Of a stretch of 64,000 bases of DNA, positions 34,532-44,004 are shown in pieces. The stretch's first letter is position 1. Every line of letters starts with the position of its first letter. The stretch is from an uncultured Acinetobacter sp. (lineage in GTDB: Bacteria > Pseudomonadota > Gammaproteobacteria > Pseudomonadales > Moraxellaceae): assembly GCA_913777945.1 (NCBI GenBank), contig CAJYTY010000022.1, forward strand, positions 62,001-126,000, read 5' to 3'. The notes beneath the pieces are model-generated. The model was not told where the DNA came from. It searched no databases and saw only the letters and a program-made list of their open reading frames with translations. The translations under genes were made by a program, and so were the position numbers.

Positions 34532-35071
34532 ATGCAGCGCACAAACAAACGCTATCCAATTGGTTCGCATCTTGTGGTTTATCATTTTGGATACAGTCAC
34601 CATGGTATTTATGCCGGACGTGGACGCGTGATCCATTATTCAGGCTTTGCTCACCTATTTAAAAAAAAGCCGATCGAGATCACCACTTTAAGTCATTTTT
34701 CTCATGGTAAAAAAATTCATGTCCGTCACTACGAACACGCCCGATATAAAGGCCGTATTGTCGTGAGGCGGATGCGCTCACGCATGCATGAGAATCACTA
34801 TCACCTCATACTCAATAATTGCGAGCATTTATGCTCTTGGGCCATTACCGGTATTGAAGACAGTCCGCAAGTTGTGAAAATGATGAATCGACTCACCACC
34901 ATTGGCTATATCAGCTCAATTATGAGTTATATGAACAGTTTTTTCTTGACCATTGCGACCACCTGCTTTGCAATCGTGCTGTATATTAAAAAGAAATTGC
35001 GTGAACGTGCAAAAATGAAAGCGCCCTATCATTTGCTTTTAAAAGATGAGCAAAAAAATAAGCTACCCTAA
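34532..35071 (+). CDS. LRAT-domain protein with C-terminal membrane segment
   Basis: 179 residues. The LRAT/NlpC-P60-like core has YPIGSHLVVYHFGYSHHGIY (catalytic histidine area, about 7-26), a second histidine region, and the conserved LNNCEHLCSWA cysteine motif (about residue 97). A hydrophobic segment near 130-155 (YMNSFFLTIATTCFAIVLYI) and a basic tail follow, as in membrane-tethered LRAT proteins. Relatives are acyltransferases or phospholipases; the function in bacteria is unclear. The gene stands alone. Confidence 0.82.
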   Translation: MQRTNKRYPIGSHLVVYHFGYSHHGIYAGRGRVIHYSGFAHLFKKKPIEITTLSHFSHGKKIHVRHYEHARYKGRIVVRRMRSRMHENHYHLILNNCEHLCSWAITGIEDSPQVVKMMNRLTTIGYISSIMSYMNSFFLTIATTCFAIVLYIKKKLRERAKMKAPYHLLLKDEQKNKLP

Positions 35072-35085
35072 AGTAGCTTATTTTT
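35054..35085 (+). terminator. intrinsic terminator overlapping the LRAT gene stop
   Basis: AAAAATAAGCTA (35054-35065) pairs with TAGCTTATTTTT (35074-35085) and ends in a T-run. The left arm lies in the last codons of the gene, so the terminator is built into the coding end. Confidence 0.75.
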
Positions 35086-35104
35086 AATCTCAAATTGTCT
35101 CACG

Positions 35105-35180
35105 TTACCCTGCGGGGCCATGCGAAAAAATAAGGCTATATCACTTTACCCTGCGGGGCCTTGCGAAAAAATAAGGCTAT
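35105..35180. repeat. two tandem 35-base repeats downstream of glnS
   Basis: Units at 35105-35139 and 35146-35180 (41-base period) share 34 of 35 bases, each starting TTACCCTGCGGGGCC and ending AAAAAATAAGGCTAT. The second unit forms the left arm of the glnS terminator. Confidence 0.85.
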
Positions 35181-35194
35181 CGCCTTATTTTTTC
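35165..35194. terminator. glnS terminator hairpin overlapping its stop codon
   Basis: GAAAAAATAAGG (35165-35176) pairs with CCTTATTTTTTC (35183-35194). The right arm contains the last glnS codons and the stop (35185-35187). It has A and T runs for both directions. Confidence 0.7.
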
Positions 35195-36909
35195 TCAGGT
35201 TTAAAGCTGTCTTTTAAGTCTAAAATGCGGTTAAACACTGGTTTTTCAGGCGTATGATCATAACGATCTGCAACAAAGTAACCCTCACGTTCAAACTGGA
35301 AACGTTGCTCCGGTGCAGCCTCTGCCAGTGCGGGCTCAATATAAGCTTGCATTACTTTTAGTGATTCTGGATTCAGGTTTTCCAAGAAATCATCACCCGT
35401 TTCAGGATCTGCTTCGGTAAACAGACGGTCATAAATACGCACTTCGGCAGGAAGTCCTTTGGTTGCAGATACCCAGTGAATCACACCTTTTACCTTACGC
35501 CCTTCAGGGTTTTTACCTAAAGTATCTGGATCAATCGAGCATTTCAACTCAATCACTTCGCCGCTTGCATCTTTGATGACTTCATCGCATTTAATGACAT
35601 AAGCATGGCGTAAACGCACTTCGCCCTCTGGTACCAAACGTTTAAAGCCTTTTGGTGGCACTTCTTCAAAATCTTTACGGTCAATGTAAAGCTCAGAAGT
35701 TAATGGAATCACGCGGTCCCCCATATCCACATTTGGATGGCGGGCATGCACAAGATCCAATGCTTCAGGCAAATTGGTTAAGGTCACCTTTAATGGATTG
35801 AGCACTGCCATACCGCGGCCAGCAGTATTTTCAAGTGACTGACGAATACAAAACTCGAGCATGGCCACATCAACAATACCGTCTGTTTTAGACACACCCA
35901 CACGTTTACAGAAATCACGTAAGCCTTCTGGTGTAAACCCGCGACGACGCATCCCCACAACCGTTGGCATACGTGGATCATCCCAGCCATTTACAAAGCC
36001 ACCTTCAACCAGACGGCGAAGCTTACGCTTAGATGTAATGGTGTAATCCACATTTAAACGCGAAGATTCATACTGACGTGGAACCGCGTTTGAGTGAACT
36101 TTTTCAATGATCCAGTCATAAAATGGGCGGTGATCTTGAAACTCAAGCGTACATAGTGAATGCGTTACACCCTCAATGGCATCTGACAACGGATGCGCAT
36201 AGTCATACATTGGATAAATTTTCCATGTATTGCCTGTTTGGTGATGCTCTGAATGCAAAATTCGGTACAAGATCGGATCACGCATATGTACATTTGGGCT
36301 AGTCATATCAATCTTGGCGCGTAACACTGCATGACCTTCTGGATATGTTCCATCACGCATTTTTTCAAAACGTTCGAGATTTTCCGCAACGCTTGCATCA
36401 CGATAAGGTGAGTTTTTACCAGGTTCAACAAAGTTACCGCGGTTTAGCTTGATTTCGTCAGGGGTTTGCAAGTCGACATAAGCATCGCCTTGCTCAATCA
36501 GTTGCACGGCCCACGTGTAAAGCTGATCAAAATAGCTCGACGCATAGCGTGGCTCGCCTTGCCAGTCGAAACCTAACCATTTTACGTCGTTGGCAATCCC
36601 ATCTACGTACTCTTGTTCTTCAGCATCTGGGTTGGTGTCGTCAAATCTAAGGTTACAATAGCCTCCAAACTCTTCTGCTACACCAAAGTTCAAGCAGATG
36701 GCTTTGACGTGACCGATATGCAAGTAGCCATTTGGCTCAGGCGGAAAACGAGTCACCACCGTTTCGGTACGACCAGCATTTAAATCCTCTGTAATGACTT
36801 GTCTTACAAAGTCTAAGCCTGCCTGTTGTTCTTGCTGCGCAGAATCGACAGGTGCATGCGTAGATGTCGGAGAGTTAGGCACAGTTGAAACAACATCATT
36901 TGGCTTCAT
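35185..36909 (-). CDS. glnS: glutaminyl-tRNA synthetase
   Basis: 574 residues of a class I aminoacyl-tRNA synthetase. The HIGH motif is in [16 protein letters not shown] (about residues 56-71) and the KMSKS-equivalent is [25 protein letters not shown] is typical of GlnRS. It charges tRNA-Gln. The N-terminus is about 20 residues longer than in E. coli, with a low-complexity Ser/Thr/Gln start; an initiation at a later methionine is not available before the conserved core. It is divergent from ppiB. Confidence 0.97.
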   Translation of the reverse strand: MKPNDVVSTVPNSPTSTHAPVDSAQQEQQAGLDFVRQVITEDLNAGRTETVVTRFPPEPNGYLHIGHVKAICLNFGVAEEFGGYCNLRFDDTNPDAEEQEYVDGIANDVKWLGFDWQGEPRYASSYFDQLYTWAVQLIEQGDAYVDLQTPDEIKLNRGNFVEPGKNSPYRDASVAENLERFEKMRDGTYPEGHAVLRAKIDMTSPNVHMRDPILYRILHSEHHQTGNTWKIYPMYDYAHPLSDAIEGVTHSLCTLEFQDHRPFYDWIIEKVHSNAVPRQYESSRLNVDYTITSKRKLRRLVEGGFVNGWDDPRMPTVVGMRRRGFTPEGLRDFCKRVGVSKTDGIVDVAMLEFCIRQSLENTAGRGMAVLNPLKVTLTNLPEALDLVHARHPNVDMGDRVIPLTSELYIDRKDFEEVPPKGFKRLVPEGEVRLRHAYVIKCDEVIKDASGEVIELKCSIDPDTLGKNPEGRKVKGVIHWVSATKGLPAEVRIYDRLFTEADPETGDDFLENLNPESLKVMQAYIEPALAEAAPEQRFQFEREGYFVADRYDHTPEKPVFNRILDLKDSFKPEKK

Positions 36910-37076
36910 ATAGATATTTCACTTCTTACACGTTAAATTTTGAATGAATGTAAAGCAATCTTTGTTTTTTAACAAAGATTTTTACGTTTTTACTTGCCAT
37001 GTAGTTTACAGTTTGCTTATGCTTCTCTCAACCAAAAAACCCATGGCTTTCGTGTCCATGATTAGGAGATTATGTA

Positions 37077-37586
37077 ATGAGTTTTCCTCAAGTCGAATTA
37101 AACACCAATAAAGGTCGTATTGTTCTTGAGCTTAACCCTGAAAAAGCGCCTAAAACAGTTGCTAACTTCTTGGAATATGTTCGTGATGGTTTCTATGACG
37201 GCGTGATTTTTCACCGCGTCATTGATGGTTTTATGATCCAAGGCGGCGGCATGGACGAAAACTTTAAAGAAAAAGCCACTCGCGATTCTATCGAAAACGA
37301 AGCAGATAATGGTTTGAGCAATGACGAAGGCACGATTGCTATGGCACGTACCCAAGCGCCTCACTCTGCATCTGCACAATTCTTTATCAACGTTAAAAAC
37401 AACTCATTCCTTAACCACACAGGTAAAACTGCGCAAGGTTGGGGTTATGCGGTGTTTGGTAAAGTTGTTGAAGGCTTGGACGTTGTAAACACAATCAAAG
37501 GTGTTCGTACTGGTAATCGTGGTTACCACGCCGACGTTCCTCTTGAAAATGTTGTGATTGAATCTGCTAAAATTATCGCTGAATAA
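37077..37586 (+). CDS. ppiB: peptidyl-prolyl cis-trans isomerase, cyclophilin type B
   Basis: 169 residues, the size of the cytosolic cyclophilin. The conserved core [13 protein letters not shown] (about 44-56), [17 protein letters not shown] and [16 protein letters not shown] is complete. No signal peptide is present, so it acts in the cytoplasm. AGGAG lies 8 bases before the ATG. It is followed after 18 bases by lpxH and they probably form one transcript. Confidence 0.96.
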   Translation: MSFPQVELNTNKGRIVLELNPEKAPKTVANFLEYVRDGFYDGVIFHRVIDGFMIQGGGMDENFKEKATRDSIENEADNGLSNDEGTIAMARTQAPHSASAQFFINVKNNSFLNHTGKTAQGWGYAVFGKVVEGLDVVNTIKGVRTGNRGYHADVPLENVVIESAKIIAE

Positions 37587-37604
37587 TCTTAGACGGATCT
37601 ATTC

Positions 37605-38324
37605 GTGACCTATCTGTTTATCTCAGATTTGCATCTGTCACCTGAACACCCTCGACTCGTTCGAGGGTTTTTAGATTTATTGATACACTATCAAGACCGT
37701 AACACCCAGCTTTATATTATGGGCGACTGGTTTAATGCCTGGATTGGCGATGACTACAGCGCACCTTGGCTAGATGAAATTGTCGCTGCACTGACCGTAT
37801 TTCACCAAGCTGGAAATCAGGTTTATTTTCAGGCTGGAAATCGAGACTTTGCAGTGGGTGCTGAATTTTTAAAACAATTTGCTGGTACTTTACTCCCCGA
37901 TGTCTATGAATTAAACATTGCAGGGGTTCATTATCGAATTGAGCACGGCGATGCACTCTGTACCGATGATATTGCCTATCAACGCTTTAAAAAGATTATC
38001 CGCAATCCGTTACTGATCGCGATTTTAAAACGTACACCTTTAAGCTTTAGACAAAGACTCGCAAATGGATTTCGGCAAAAAAGCCACGATCAAAAACAAC
38101 AAAAAAGCTATGACATTATGGATGTCAACGATGCCGCCGTTCATCAGGCACTCCAATATCCTGATATTCTCATTCATGGACATACACACCGTCCTCAAAT
38201 CCATCATACCTATGACAAAACTCGCATCGTGCTGGGTGACTGGCGTGAAAAAGAAGGATGTGCCATGATTTTAGAAGTCTATGAAAACGGACAATATGAG
38301 TTTATTGAGTGGACAATACACTAA
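37605..38324 (+). CDS. lpxH: UDP-2,3-diacylglucosamine pyrophosphatase LpxH
   Basis: 239 residues of the metallophosphoesterase fold. It makes lipid X in lipid A synthesis. Metal-binding motifs are FISDLHLSPEHP (D-x-H), MGDWFNAWIGDD, QAGNRDFAVG (GNRD), EHGDALCTDD and HGHTHRP. It begins at GTG (RBS-like AGACGG upstream). It follows ppiB by 18 bases. It indicates lipid A or at least lipooligosaccharide in the outer membrane. Confidence 0.95.
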   Translation: MTYLFISDLHLSPEHPRLVRGFLDLLIHYQDRNTQLYIMGDWFNAWIGDDYSAPWLDEIVAALTVFHQAGNQVYFQAGNRDFAVGAEFLKQFAGTLLPDVYELNIAGVHYRIEHGDALCTDDIAYQRFKKIIRNPLLIAILKRTPLSFRQRLANGFRQKSHDQKQQKSYDIMDVNDAAVHQALQYPDILIHGHTHRPQIHHTYDKTRIVLGDWREKEGCAMILEVYENGQYEFIEWTIH

Positions 38325-38355
38325 ATTTTATTTTAGTGGTTTAAACAAAAAACTG

Positions 38356-38365
38356 CTTAGGCTAT
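38356..38365 (+). repeat. partial copy (10 bases) of the repeated word
   Basis: CTTAGGCTAT matches the first ten bases of the repeated 13-mer, then diverges (GCT). It lies between lpxH and the nitroreductase gene. A 10-base match is much weaker evidence than the four exact copies. Confidence 0.4.
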
Positions 38366-38417
38366 GCTAAAAACCTTGATTCGATTCATATTTATTGAGT
38401 GTAACTAAAAGGTTTTA

Positions 38418-39074
38418 ATGATGGATGTATTAAACGCCACACAAATGCGCTACACCACAAAAGCGTACGACGCTTCAAAAAAAATTCCAGACCACCAATT
38501 TCAACGCTTACTCGAAATTCTTCGTTTAACACCGTCATCGGTTAATATTCAGCCTTGGCATTTTTTAATTGCAGACAACATAGAAGCCAAAACACGAATC
38601 GCCAAAGGACTGACAGGTCGTTATGCCTATAATGCACCTAAGGTACTAGATGCTTCACATAGCATTATTTTTTGTACGTGTACCGATGTCACACATGAAC
38701 ATCTGGAGCAGCTACTCAAACAAGATGATTTGAACGGACGTTTTAAAGACGAAAAAGCCAAAGAAGCTCAAGGTCAAACTCGCGCAGGCTATGTCGAATA
38801 TTATCGAAACGAGCAGCAAAATCTTTATGGCTGGATGGAAAATCAAACCTTTATTGCGCTGGGTCAGCTTTTACTAGCGGCAGGTTTAGAAGGCGTCGAT
38901 GCCACGCCGATGGGTGGATTCGACGAAGAAATCATCAGTCAGGAATTTGCACTTGCTGAAAAAGGATTGCGCCCATCTGTCATTGTGTCACTAGGATATC
39001 GTAGTGAAAGCGATTTCAATGCCCAATTACCTAAATCTCGTCTCGATGACGCAGTTATTTTTACCACACTTTAA
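38418..39074 (+). CDS. NAD(P)H nitroreductase (NfsB-like)
   Basis: 218 residues, the size of the oxygen-insensitive nitroreductase NfsB. FMN-binding features are RYTTKAYDASKKIPD (N-terminus), LTPSSVNIQPWHFLIAD and the C-terminal LPKSRLDDAVIF, all as in E. coli NfsB. It reduces nitro compounds and quinones with NAD(P)H; the physiological role is open. An A/G-rich ribosome site precedes the ATG. It stands alone, convergent with an EamA transporter gene. Confidence 0.92.
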   Translation: MMDVLNATQMRYTTKAYDASKKIPDHQFQRLLEILRLTPSSVNIQPWHFLIADNIEAKTRIAKGLTGRYAYNAPKVLDASHSIIFCTCTDVTHEHLEQLLKQDDLNGRFKDEKAKEAQGQTRAGYVEYYRNEQQNLYGWMENQTFIALGQLLLAAGLEGVDATPMGGFDEEIISQEFALAEKGLRPSVIVSLGYRSESDFNAQLPKSRLDDAVIFTTL

Positions 39075-39121
39075 TGATACCTAGTGCTCATCGGGCAAAA
39101 CACTCTGTCCGATGTAGCAAT

Positions 39122-39973
39122 TTACATGGCTTTCGCTAAGCACAGAATTCCAAGAACTCCCAAGATCAGACCAAGCACAGCTTTCCAATCGGTACGCTCT
39201 TTAAATATGAGCATTCCACTTAACACACCAAATACTACAACGAGCAGATTCATGCCTGCAAATACAATCGCAGGACTGTCTTTGAGCAGCACATGTGCCT
39301 GAACATACAACGCAATATTGGCAAAATTGAAACCTCCAAGTAGCAAACCACCCAAAACATTTTTAATTTGCATGTTTTGTTTTGCAAATACATAGACATA
39401 AACAAAGGAAAATACGAATGCCATGATGAATACCAGATTCAACGTCATTGGTAATTTCAGGCCTAAACTGCTGGTATATTTAAGTAAAATATCAATTAGT
39501 GCATATCCAGCCCAGACGCCAACCAACCCTCTCCACGCTTTTCGATGATTGACTGAAACATGCTCGGTTTTGCTTATCACAATCAAGGCAACCGCGATGA
39601 GTCCTAATCCCATACCAAGTACTTTAAAGGTACTCATGGCCTCATGAAAAATAAAAAAAGCGGCCAGCAACGACAACACCACTGAAAGACGCTGTGCAAG
39701 TTCAGTTTTTACGATACCGGCGTGCTGTAACGACTTGGCAAGTAATAAAAATACGCTCGGCAATGCCATTGCTAACACGATAATTAACCACCACGGCGTA
39801 TGTTGAACAGACAGATGCGCAATATCTGGCTGAAACCATAAAAAGCACAGCAGGCTGGCACTTACATAATTCCAGACAATCAGTTGAAGCGGTTCAAAGC
39901 CTTTCGATTTGAGCACTTTGAGTAAAACAGACACTAGCACGCTACAACATGCTGCCAACACAATTAATCCCAT
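39122..39973 (-). CDS. EamA-family transporter (283 aa)
   Basis: 283 residues with about ten hydrophobic segments, the architecture of the DMT superfamily. KTELAQRLSVVLSLLAAFFI and the C-terminal GVLSGMLIFKERTDWKAVLG are typical EamA sequences. The substrate is unknown. It is downstream of fba, but the fba terminator separates them, so it probably has its own promoter. It has no close resemblance to the EamA gene at 9954-10823. Confidence 0.87.
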   Translation of the reverse strand: MGLIVLAACCSVLVSVLLKVLKSKGFEPLQLIVWNYVSASLLCFLWFQPDIAHLSVQHTPWWLIIVLAMALPSVFLLLAKSLQHAGIVKTELAQRLSVVLSLLAAFFIFHEAMSTFKVLGMGLGLIAVALIVISKTEHVSVNHRKAWRGLVGVWAGYALIDILLKYTSSLGLKLPMTLNLVFIMAFVFSFVYVYVFAKQNMQIKNVLGGLLLGGFNFANIALYVQAHVLLKDSPAIVFAGMNLLVVVFGVLSGMLIFKERTDWKAVLGLILGVLGILCLAKAM

Positions 39974-39986
39974 GGTATTGCCTCAT

Positions 39987-40018
39987 AAAAAAAGAAAAGC
40001 CCAACAAGTGGGCTTTTC
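39987..40018 (-). terminator. fba terminator
   Basis: GAAAAGCCCA (39994-40003) and TGGGCTTTTC (40009-40018) form a perfect stem, followed on the minus strand by a T-run (39987-39993). It lies directly after the fba stop. Confidence 0.88.
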
Positions 40019-40033
40019 AAAACGTCGAGCTAA

Positions 40034-41071
40034 TTATTTATAACGACTTACCATCGCTTCTAAAGAAATAGGACGAATCTTGTCTGCGTTGCCAGCTGTA
40101 CCAAATGATTGATAACGCTCGATACATACTTGTTTCATTGCATCAACAGTTTTTGCAAAATATTTACGCGGGTCAAATTCGGCAGGATTTTCCGCCATGA
40201 AACGACGAATTGCACCGGTTGAAGCCAAACGTAAATCGGTATCGATGTTGATTTTACGTACACCGTGCTTGATTGCTTCAACAAGTTGCTCTACTGGCAC
40301 ACCATAAGTTTCGCCAATTTGACCACCGTTATCGTTGATAATTTTCAACCAGTCTTGTGGTACAGAACTTGAACCGTGCATCACAAGGTGTGTATTTGGC
40401 AACGCAGCATGAATTTCTTTAATGCGGTCAATCGCCAAGATATCGCCTGTAGGTGGACGGGTAAACTTGTAAGCACCATGTGAAGTACCTACTGCAATTG
40501 CAAGAGCATCGACATTGGTATCTGCAACAAACTGAGTTGCTTCTTCAACAGAAGTCAAAAGCTGTGAATGGTCTAATACACCTTCTGCACCGACACCATC
40601 TTCTTCACCAGCAAGACCAGTTTCAAGACTGCCCAAGCATCCGATTTCGCCTTCTACAGATACGCCACACGCATGCGCGAGTTCAACAACACGACGTGTT
40701 ACATCGACGTTGTAATCATAAGACGTTGGCGTTTTACCATCTGCACCAAGTGATCCATCCATCATGACCGAGCTAAAGCCCAATTGAATCGAACGCTGAC
40801 AAACATCAGGGCTGGTTCCATGGTCTTGATGCATTACCACCGGAATATGTGGCCATTCTTCGATTGCTGCCAAAATCAAGTGACGTAAAAATGGAGCGCC
40901 TGCATATTTGCGTGCACCTGCCGAAGCTTGAACAATTACAGGTGAGTTGGTTTCATCCGCTGCCAACATGATCGCGCGCATTTGCTCAAGATTGTTTACA
41001 TTAAACGCTGGTACGCCGTAGTTATGTTCTGCAGCGTGATCCAAGAGCTGGCGCAATGAGATAAGTGCCAT
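40034..41071 (-). CDS. fba: class II fructose-bisphosphate aldolase
   Basis: 345 residues of the class II, Calvin-cycle-like subtype. Zinc-binding histidines lie in [12 protein letters not shown] and in HGAYKF and [11 protein letters not shown]; the [15 protein letters not shown] segment is typical. It splits fructose-1,6-bisphosphate, mainly for gluconeogenesis in Acinetobacter, which lacks a complete classical glycolysis. It is downstream of pgk with a small lipoprotein gene between, each with its own terminator. Confidence 0.96.
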   Translation of the reverse strand: MALISLRQLLDHAAEHNYGVPAFNVNNLEQMRAIMLAADETNSPVIVQASAGARKYAGAPFLRHLILAAIEEWPHIPVVMHQDHGTSPDVCQRSIQLGFSSVMMDGSLGADGKTPTSYDYNVDVTRRVVELAHACGVSVEGEIGCLGSLETGLAGEEDGVGAEGVLDHSQLLTSVEEATQFVADTNVDALAIAVGTSHGAYKFTRPPTGDILAIDRIKEIHAALPNTHLVMHGSSSVPQDWLKIINDNGGQIGETYGVPVEQLVEAIKHGVRKINIDTDLRLASTGAIRRFMAENPAEFDPRKYFAKTVDAMKQVCIERYQSFGTAGNADKIRPISLEAMVSRYK

Positions 41072-41144
41072 AATATCCTCCCAGGTAGTGGCACCTATTC
41101 TACAGTGTCATGTATTTCAATTCAGCAACAAATCACACAATTTC

Positions 41145-41171
41145 AAAAAAAAATCCCTGTATTTGCAGGGA
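41145..41171 (-). terminator. terminator of the small lipoprotein gene
   Basis: TCCCTG (41154-41159) and CAGGGA (41166-41171) form the stem, and the minus strand continues into a nine-base T-run (41153-41145). Confidence 0.82.
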
Positions 41172-41192
41172 CTTTTATAAAACCAAAGCGTA

Positions 41193-41477
41193 TTACTTGG
41201 CTTTTTCTTGATTCTGCTCAGTTGCTCCAGCATTTTCAGCAGCAGGTGTCGCTGCATCTGCTGGCGCATTCGAAACAGACTCTGGAATATCTGTATTTTT
41301 TTCATCCATAACGGGCTTATCCAAAGCATCAATTGCAGCTTGCTGCTCTGGTGTCACTTTTTCATCTGCTGGTGCCGACTGTCCTTGCTGTGCTGCCGGT
41401 GCATCGTTCTTTTTAGAACATGCAGTCAATGTTAATGGTGCAATAATTAACGCAGCGAGTAGAATGTTTAACTTCAT
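41193..41477 (-). CDS. small lipoprotein, unknown function
   Basis: 94 residues. A type II signal peptide (NILLAALIIAPLTLTACSKK) has the lipobox LTAC with the lipidated Cys near residue 20. The mature part is short, low-complexity and rich in Ala, Glu, Pro and Gln (AAQQGQSAPADEKVTPEQQA), probably disordered. It sits between pgk and fba on the same strand. I do not recognise the family, and low-complexity lipoproteins give few clues. Confidence 0.78.
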   Translation of the reverse strand: MKLNILLAALIIAPLTLTACSKKNDAPAAQQGQSAPADEKVTPEQQAAIDALDKPVMDEKNTDIPESVSNAPADAATPAAENAGATEQNQEKAK

Positions 41478-41552
41478 CAGATTGTCTCATCACGGGTGAT
41501 TCGTTGGACAGATTTTATTGCAGATATATGACAGTTCGATGAATCTCATATG

Positions 41553-41583
41553 AAAAAAAACCAGCCTTCAGGCCGGTTTTTTT
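41553..41583. terminator. pgk terminator (bidirectional)
   Basis: AAAAAACCAGCC and GGCCGGTTTTTT form a stem around TTCA, with A and T runs on both sides. It lies just after the pgk stop and upstream of the lipoprotein gene. Confidence 0.85.
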
Positions 41584-41597
41584 AAGCAAGTGAGCGA

Positions 41598-42785
41598 TTA
41601 AGCACGTTCGAGCAATACAGCTACTGCTGGTAGAGTTTTACCTTCAACGAACTCAAGGAAGGCACCGCCACCTGTTGAAATATAGCTAATCTTGTCTGCA
41701 ACGTTGTATTTGTCAATTGCTGCCAATGTATCACCACCACCTGCAATCGAGAAACCTGCAGATTCAGCAATCGCTGTAGATAAAGCCTTGGTGCCTTCGC
41801 CGAATTGATCGACTTCAAATACACCCACAGGGCCATTCCATAAAATGGTTTTAGACGCTTCTAAAATTTTAGCAAATGCTTTTGCTGTGTCTGGGCCAAC
41901 ATCTAAAATCATGTCGTTGTCAGCAACATCACTTACTGGCTTGATCGTGGCTTGTGCTGAGGCAAGTGAGCCTAGGAAATCGTCAAAATGAATTTGTGAA
42001 GCGTCTGCTACGACCACATCAGTTGGTAATGGCACACTCACCTTAGCGGCAATACTTTTTGCCGTTTCAATCAGATCAGCTTCATAAAGTGACTTGCCTA
42101 CATTGTAGCCCGCTGCAGCAAGGAAAGTATTGGCAATACCACCACCTACAATTAACTGATCGCAGATAGTAGAGAGTGAATTGAGCACATCAAGCTTCGT
42201 TGAAACTTTCGAACCCGCTACAATTGCGACCATTGGTTTTTGAGGAGTTTCCATAGCACGGCCCAAAGCGTCAAGTTCAGCTGCCAACAATGGCCCTGCC
42301 GCTGCAACCGGTGCAAAACGTGCAACGCCTTCTGTCGACGCTTCTGCACGGTGCGCTGTACCGAAGGCATCCATTACAAATACATCGCAAAGTGCTGCAT
42401 ATTTTTGAGCAAGTTCAGGATTATTTTTCTTTTCACCATGATTAAAGCGCACGTTTTCAAGCAAAACCACTTGACCTGACGCAACCTCAACACCTTCGAG
42501 GTAATCTGTCAAAAGCTTAACCTCTTGCCCAAGCGCCTTAGAAAGATACTCAGCGACTGGAGCCAATGATTGCTCGGCTTTAGGTTCACCTTCAACAGGA
42601 CGCCCCAAATGAGAACACACCATGACTGCAGCACCTTGAGCCAATGCAGCTTGAATGGTAGGCAATGCAGCACGTAAACGGGCATCACTGGTAATTTGAC
42701 CATTTTTTACGGGTACATTTAAATCTTCACGAATTAATACTCGTTTTGTATTTAAGTCGAGGTCCGTCATACGCTTAAAGTTCAT
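41598..42785 (-). CDS. pgk: phosphoglycerate kinase
   Basis: 395 residues, the normal bacterial length. The N-terminal [19 protein letters not shown] motif, [23 protein letters not shown] and the C-terminal nucleotide-binding VGVFEVDQF and GGGDTLAAI segments are all present. It transfers phosphate between 1,3-bisphosphoglycerate and ADP. It precedes the lipoprotein and fba genes, a known order in Acinetobacter and relatives. No gapdh gene lies in the window. Confidence 0.97.
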   Translation of the reverse strand: MNFKRMTDLDLNTKRVLIREDLNVPVKNGQITSDARLRAALPTIQAALAQGAAVMVCSHLGRPVEGEPKAEQSLAPVAEYLSKALGQEVKLLTDYLEGVEVASGQVVLLENVRFNHGEKKNNPELAQKYAALCDVFVMDAFGTAHRAEASTEGVARFAPVAAAGPLLAAELDALGRAMETPQKPMVAIVAGSKVSTKLDVLNSLSTICDQLIVGGGIANTFLAAAGYNVGKSLYEADLIETAKSIAAKVSVPLPTDVVVADASQIHFDDFLGSLASAQATIKPVSDVADNDMILDVGPDTAKAFAKILEASKTILWNGPVGVFEVDQFGEGTKALSTAIAESAGFSIAGGGDTLAAIDKYNVADKISYISTGGGAFLEFVEGKTLPAVAVLLERA

Positions 42786-42928
42786 TGAGTGCTCTCTTTT
42801 ACTCTTATGAAAATTATAAATGGCGACATTTTAAATGATTATGATAAAAAAAGTGAGTTTTTTTATAGAAAAGCTGTCGAACGTCTTCATTTTCATTATG
42901 ATAGATGGAGTTGTACTACGAAATTACG

Positions 42929-43324
42929 ATGCAAAGCCTTATGTCTATTCATCCAGATCCAAAAATTAATAAGTTAAACGTACTTGGCGAACCGTTGGCA
43001 AGCTGTTGTTTCGATCCAATTACAGGGTATTTCCGAAATGGATTTTGCCATACAGCCACAACAGACCTCGGTCAACATACTGTTTGTGCAGAAATGACCT
43101 CGGAGTTTTTGAGCTTTTCACAAAAAGTCGGCAATGATTTGATTACGCCGCTTCCAGAAGTTGGTTTTCCGGGCTTAAAACCTGGTGATTTCTGGTGTAT
43201 CTGTGTGTCTCGCTGGGTGGAAGCCTATCAGGCAGGCAAAGCGCCCAATGTGAAATTACATGCGTGTCATCAATCGGTGCTGAGTTATGTTCCCTTAGAT
43301 ATCTTGCTCGACTACGCGGTTTAA
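42929..43324 (+). CDS. DUF2237-family protein
   Basis: 131 residues from the ATG at 42929; ATGs at 42905 and 42941 are alternatives and none has a strong ribosome site. The DUF2237 signature is clear: NVLGEPLASCCFDPITGYFR, HTVCAEMTSEFLSFSQ, FPGLKPGDFWCICVSRW and the C-terminal YVPLDILLDYA. The conserved cysteines suggest a metal or redox site, but no function is established. It precedes maf by 5 bases and may be cotranscribed with it. Confidence 0.85.
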   Translation: MQSLMSIHPDPKINKLNVLGEPLASCCFDPITGYFRNGFCHTATTDLGQHTVCAEMTSEFLSFSQKVGNDLITPLPEVGFPGLKPGDFWCICVSRWVEAYQAGKAPNVKLHACHQSVLSYVPLDILLDYAV

Positions 43325-43329
43325 GCATC

Positions 43330-43917
43330 ATGCAGCAAATTATTTTGGCGTCGAGCAGTCAGACCCGTAAAGTATTAATGGATCGTTTGGGCATCACCTA
43401 TACTGCCCTATCTCCAGATATTGACGAAACACCACGTGGCGAAACACATGCCGATCAACTCGCATCTCGTTTGGCCTACGAGAAGGCGCAGCATATTGCA
43501 AAAGACTATCCAAATGCTGTAGTGATTGGTTCGGATCAGGTTGCATGGCGTATTCATCAGCCCGATCAATTTATTGGAAAGCCGCTGAGCGCTGAAAATG
43601 CCATTGCACAGCTCAAGCAAAATTCCGGGCAAACGGTGTGTTTTAGCACAGGTTTGAGCATACAACATAGAGCTTCAGGTTTTGAGCACACGCTTATCGA
43701 GCATTATCAGGTAAAATTCAGGGTATTGACCGATGCTGAAATCGAGCGCTATGTCGCCATCGAGCAACCTTTACATTGTGCAGGGAGTTTTCGATGTGAA
43801 GGACTAGGCATCAGCTTATTTGAATCGATGCAAGGATCAGATCAAACCACGCTGATGGGATTACCATTAATAACGCTTTGTAAATATTTACGTCAATTGA
43901 ATATTCAGTTGCCCTAA
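43330..43917 (+). CDS. maf: Maf family nucleotide pyrophosphatase
   Basis: 195 residues from the ATG at 43330, whose sequence starts with the conserved IILASSSQTRKVLMDRLGI. An upstream in-frame start would add 45 residues that overlap the DUF2237 gene. The DQVAWRIHQPDQFIGKP segment (catalytic aspartate) and SFRCEGLGISLFESMQGSDQTT are typical. It hydrolyses non-canonical or modified nucleoside triphosphates. The protein most resembles the m7GTP-preferring YceF subgroup, but I cannot prove this by eye. Confidence 0.92.
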   Translation: MQQIILASSSQTRKVLMDRLGITYTALSPDIDETPRGETHADQLASRLAYEKAQHIAKDYPNAVVIGSDQVAWRIHQPDQFIGKPLSAENAIAQLKQNSGQTVCFSTGLSIQHRASGFEHTLIEHYQVKFRVLTDAEIERYVAIEQPLHCAGSFRCEGLGISLFESMQGSDQTTLMGLPLITLCKYLRQLNIQLP

Positions 43918-43935
43918 ATCAGATTTAAAACCAAA

Positions 43936-43971
43936 AAAAGCATTTAGAAACCATCGTTTCTGAATGCTTTT
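43936..43971. terminator. terminator between maf and CitMHS gene
   Basis: AAAAGCATTTAGAAAC and GTTTCTGAATGCTTTT form a 16-bp stem with a single wobble pair and a 4-base loop, with A and T runs on both sides. It serves the convergent maf and transporter genes. Confidence 0.87.
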
Positions 43972-44004
43972 CCTCATAGATTAGATCTAGGTCTAAATAT
44001 ATGC

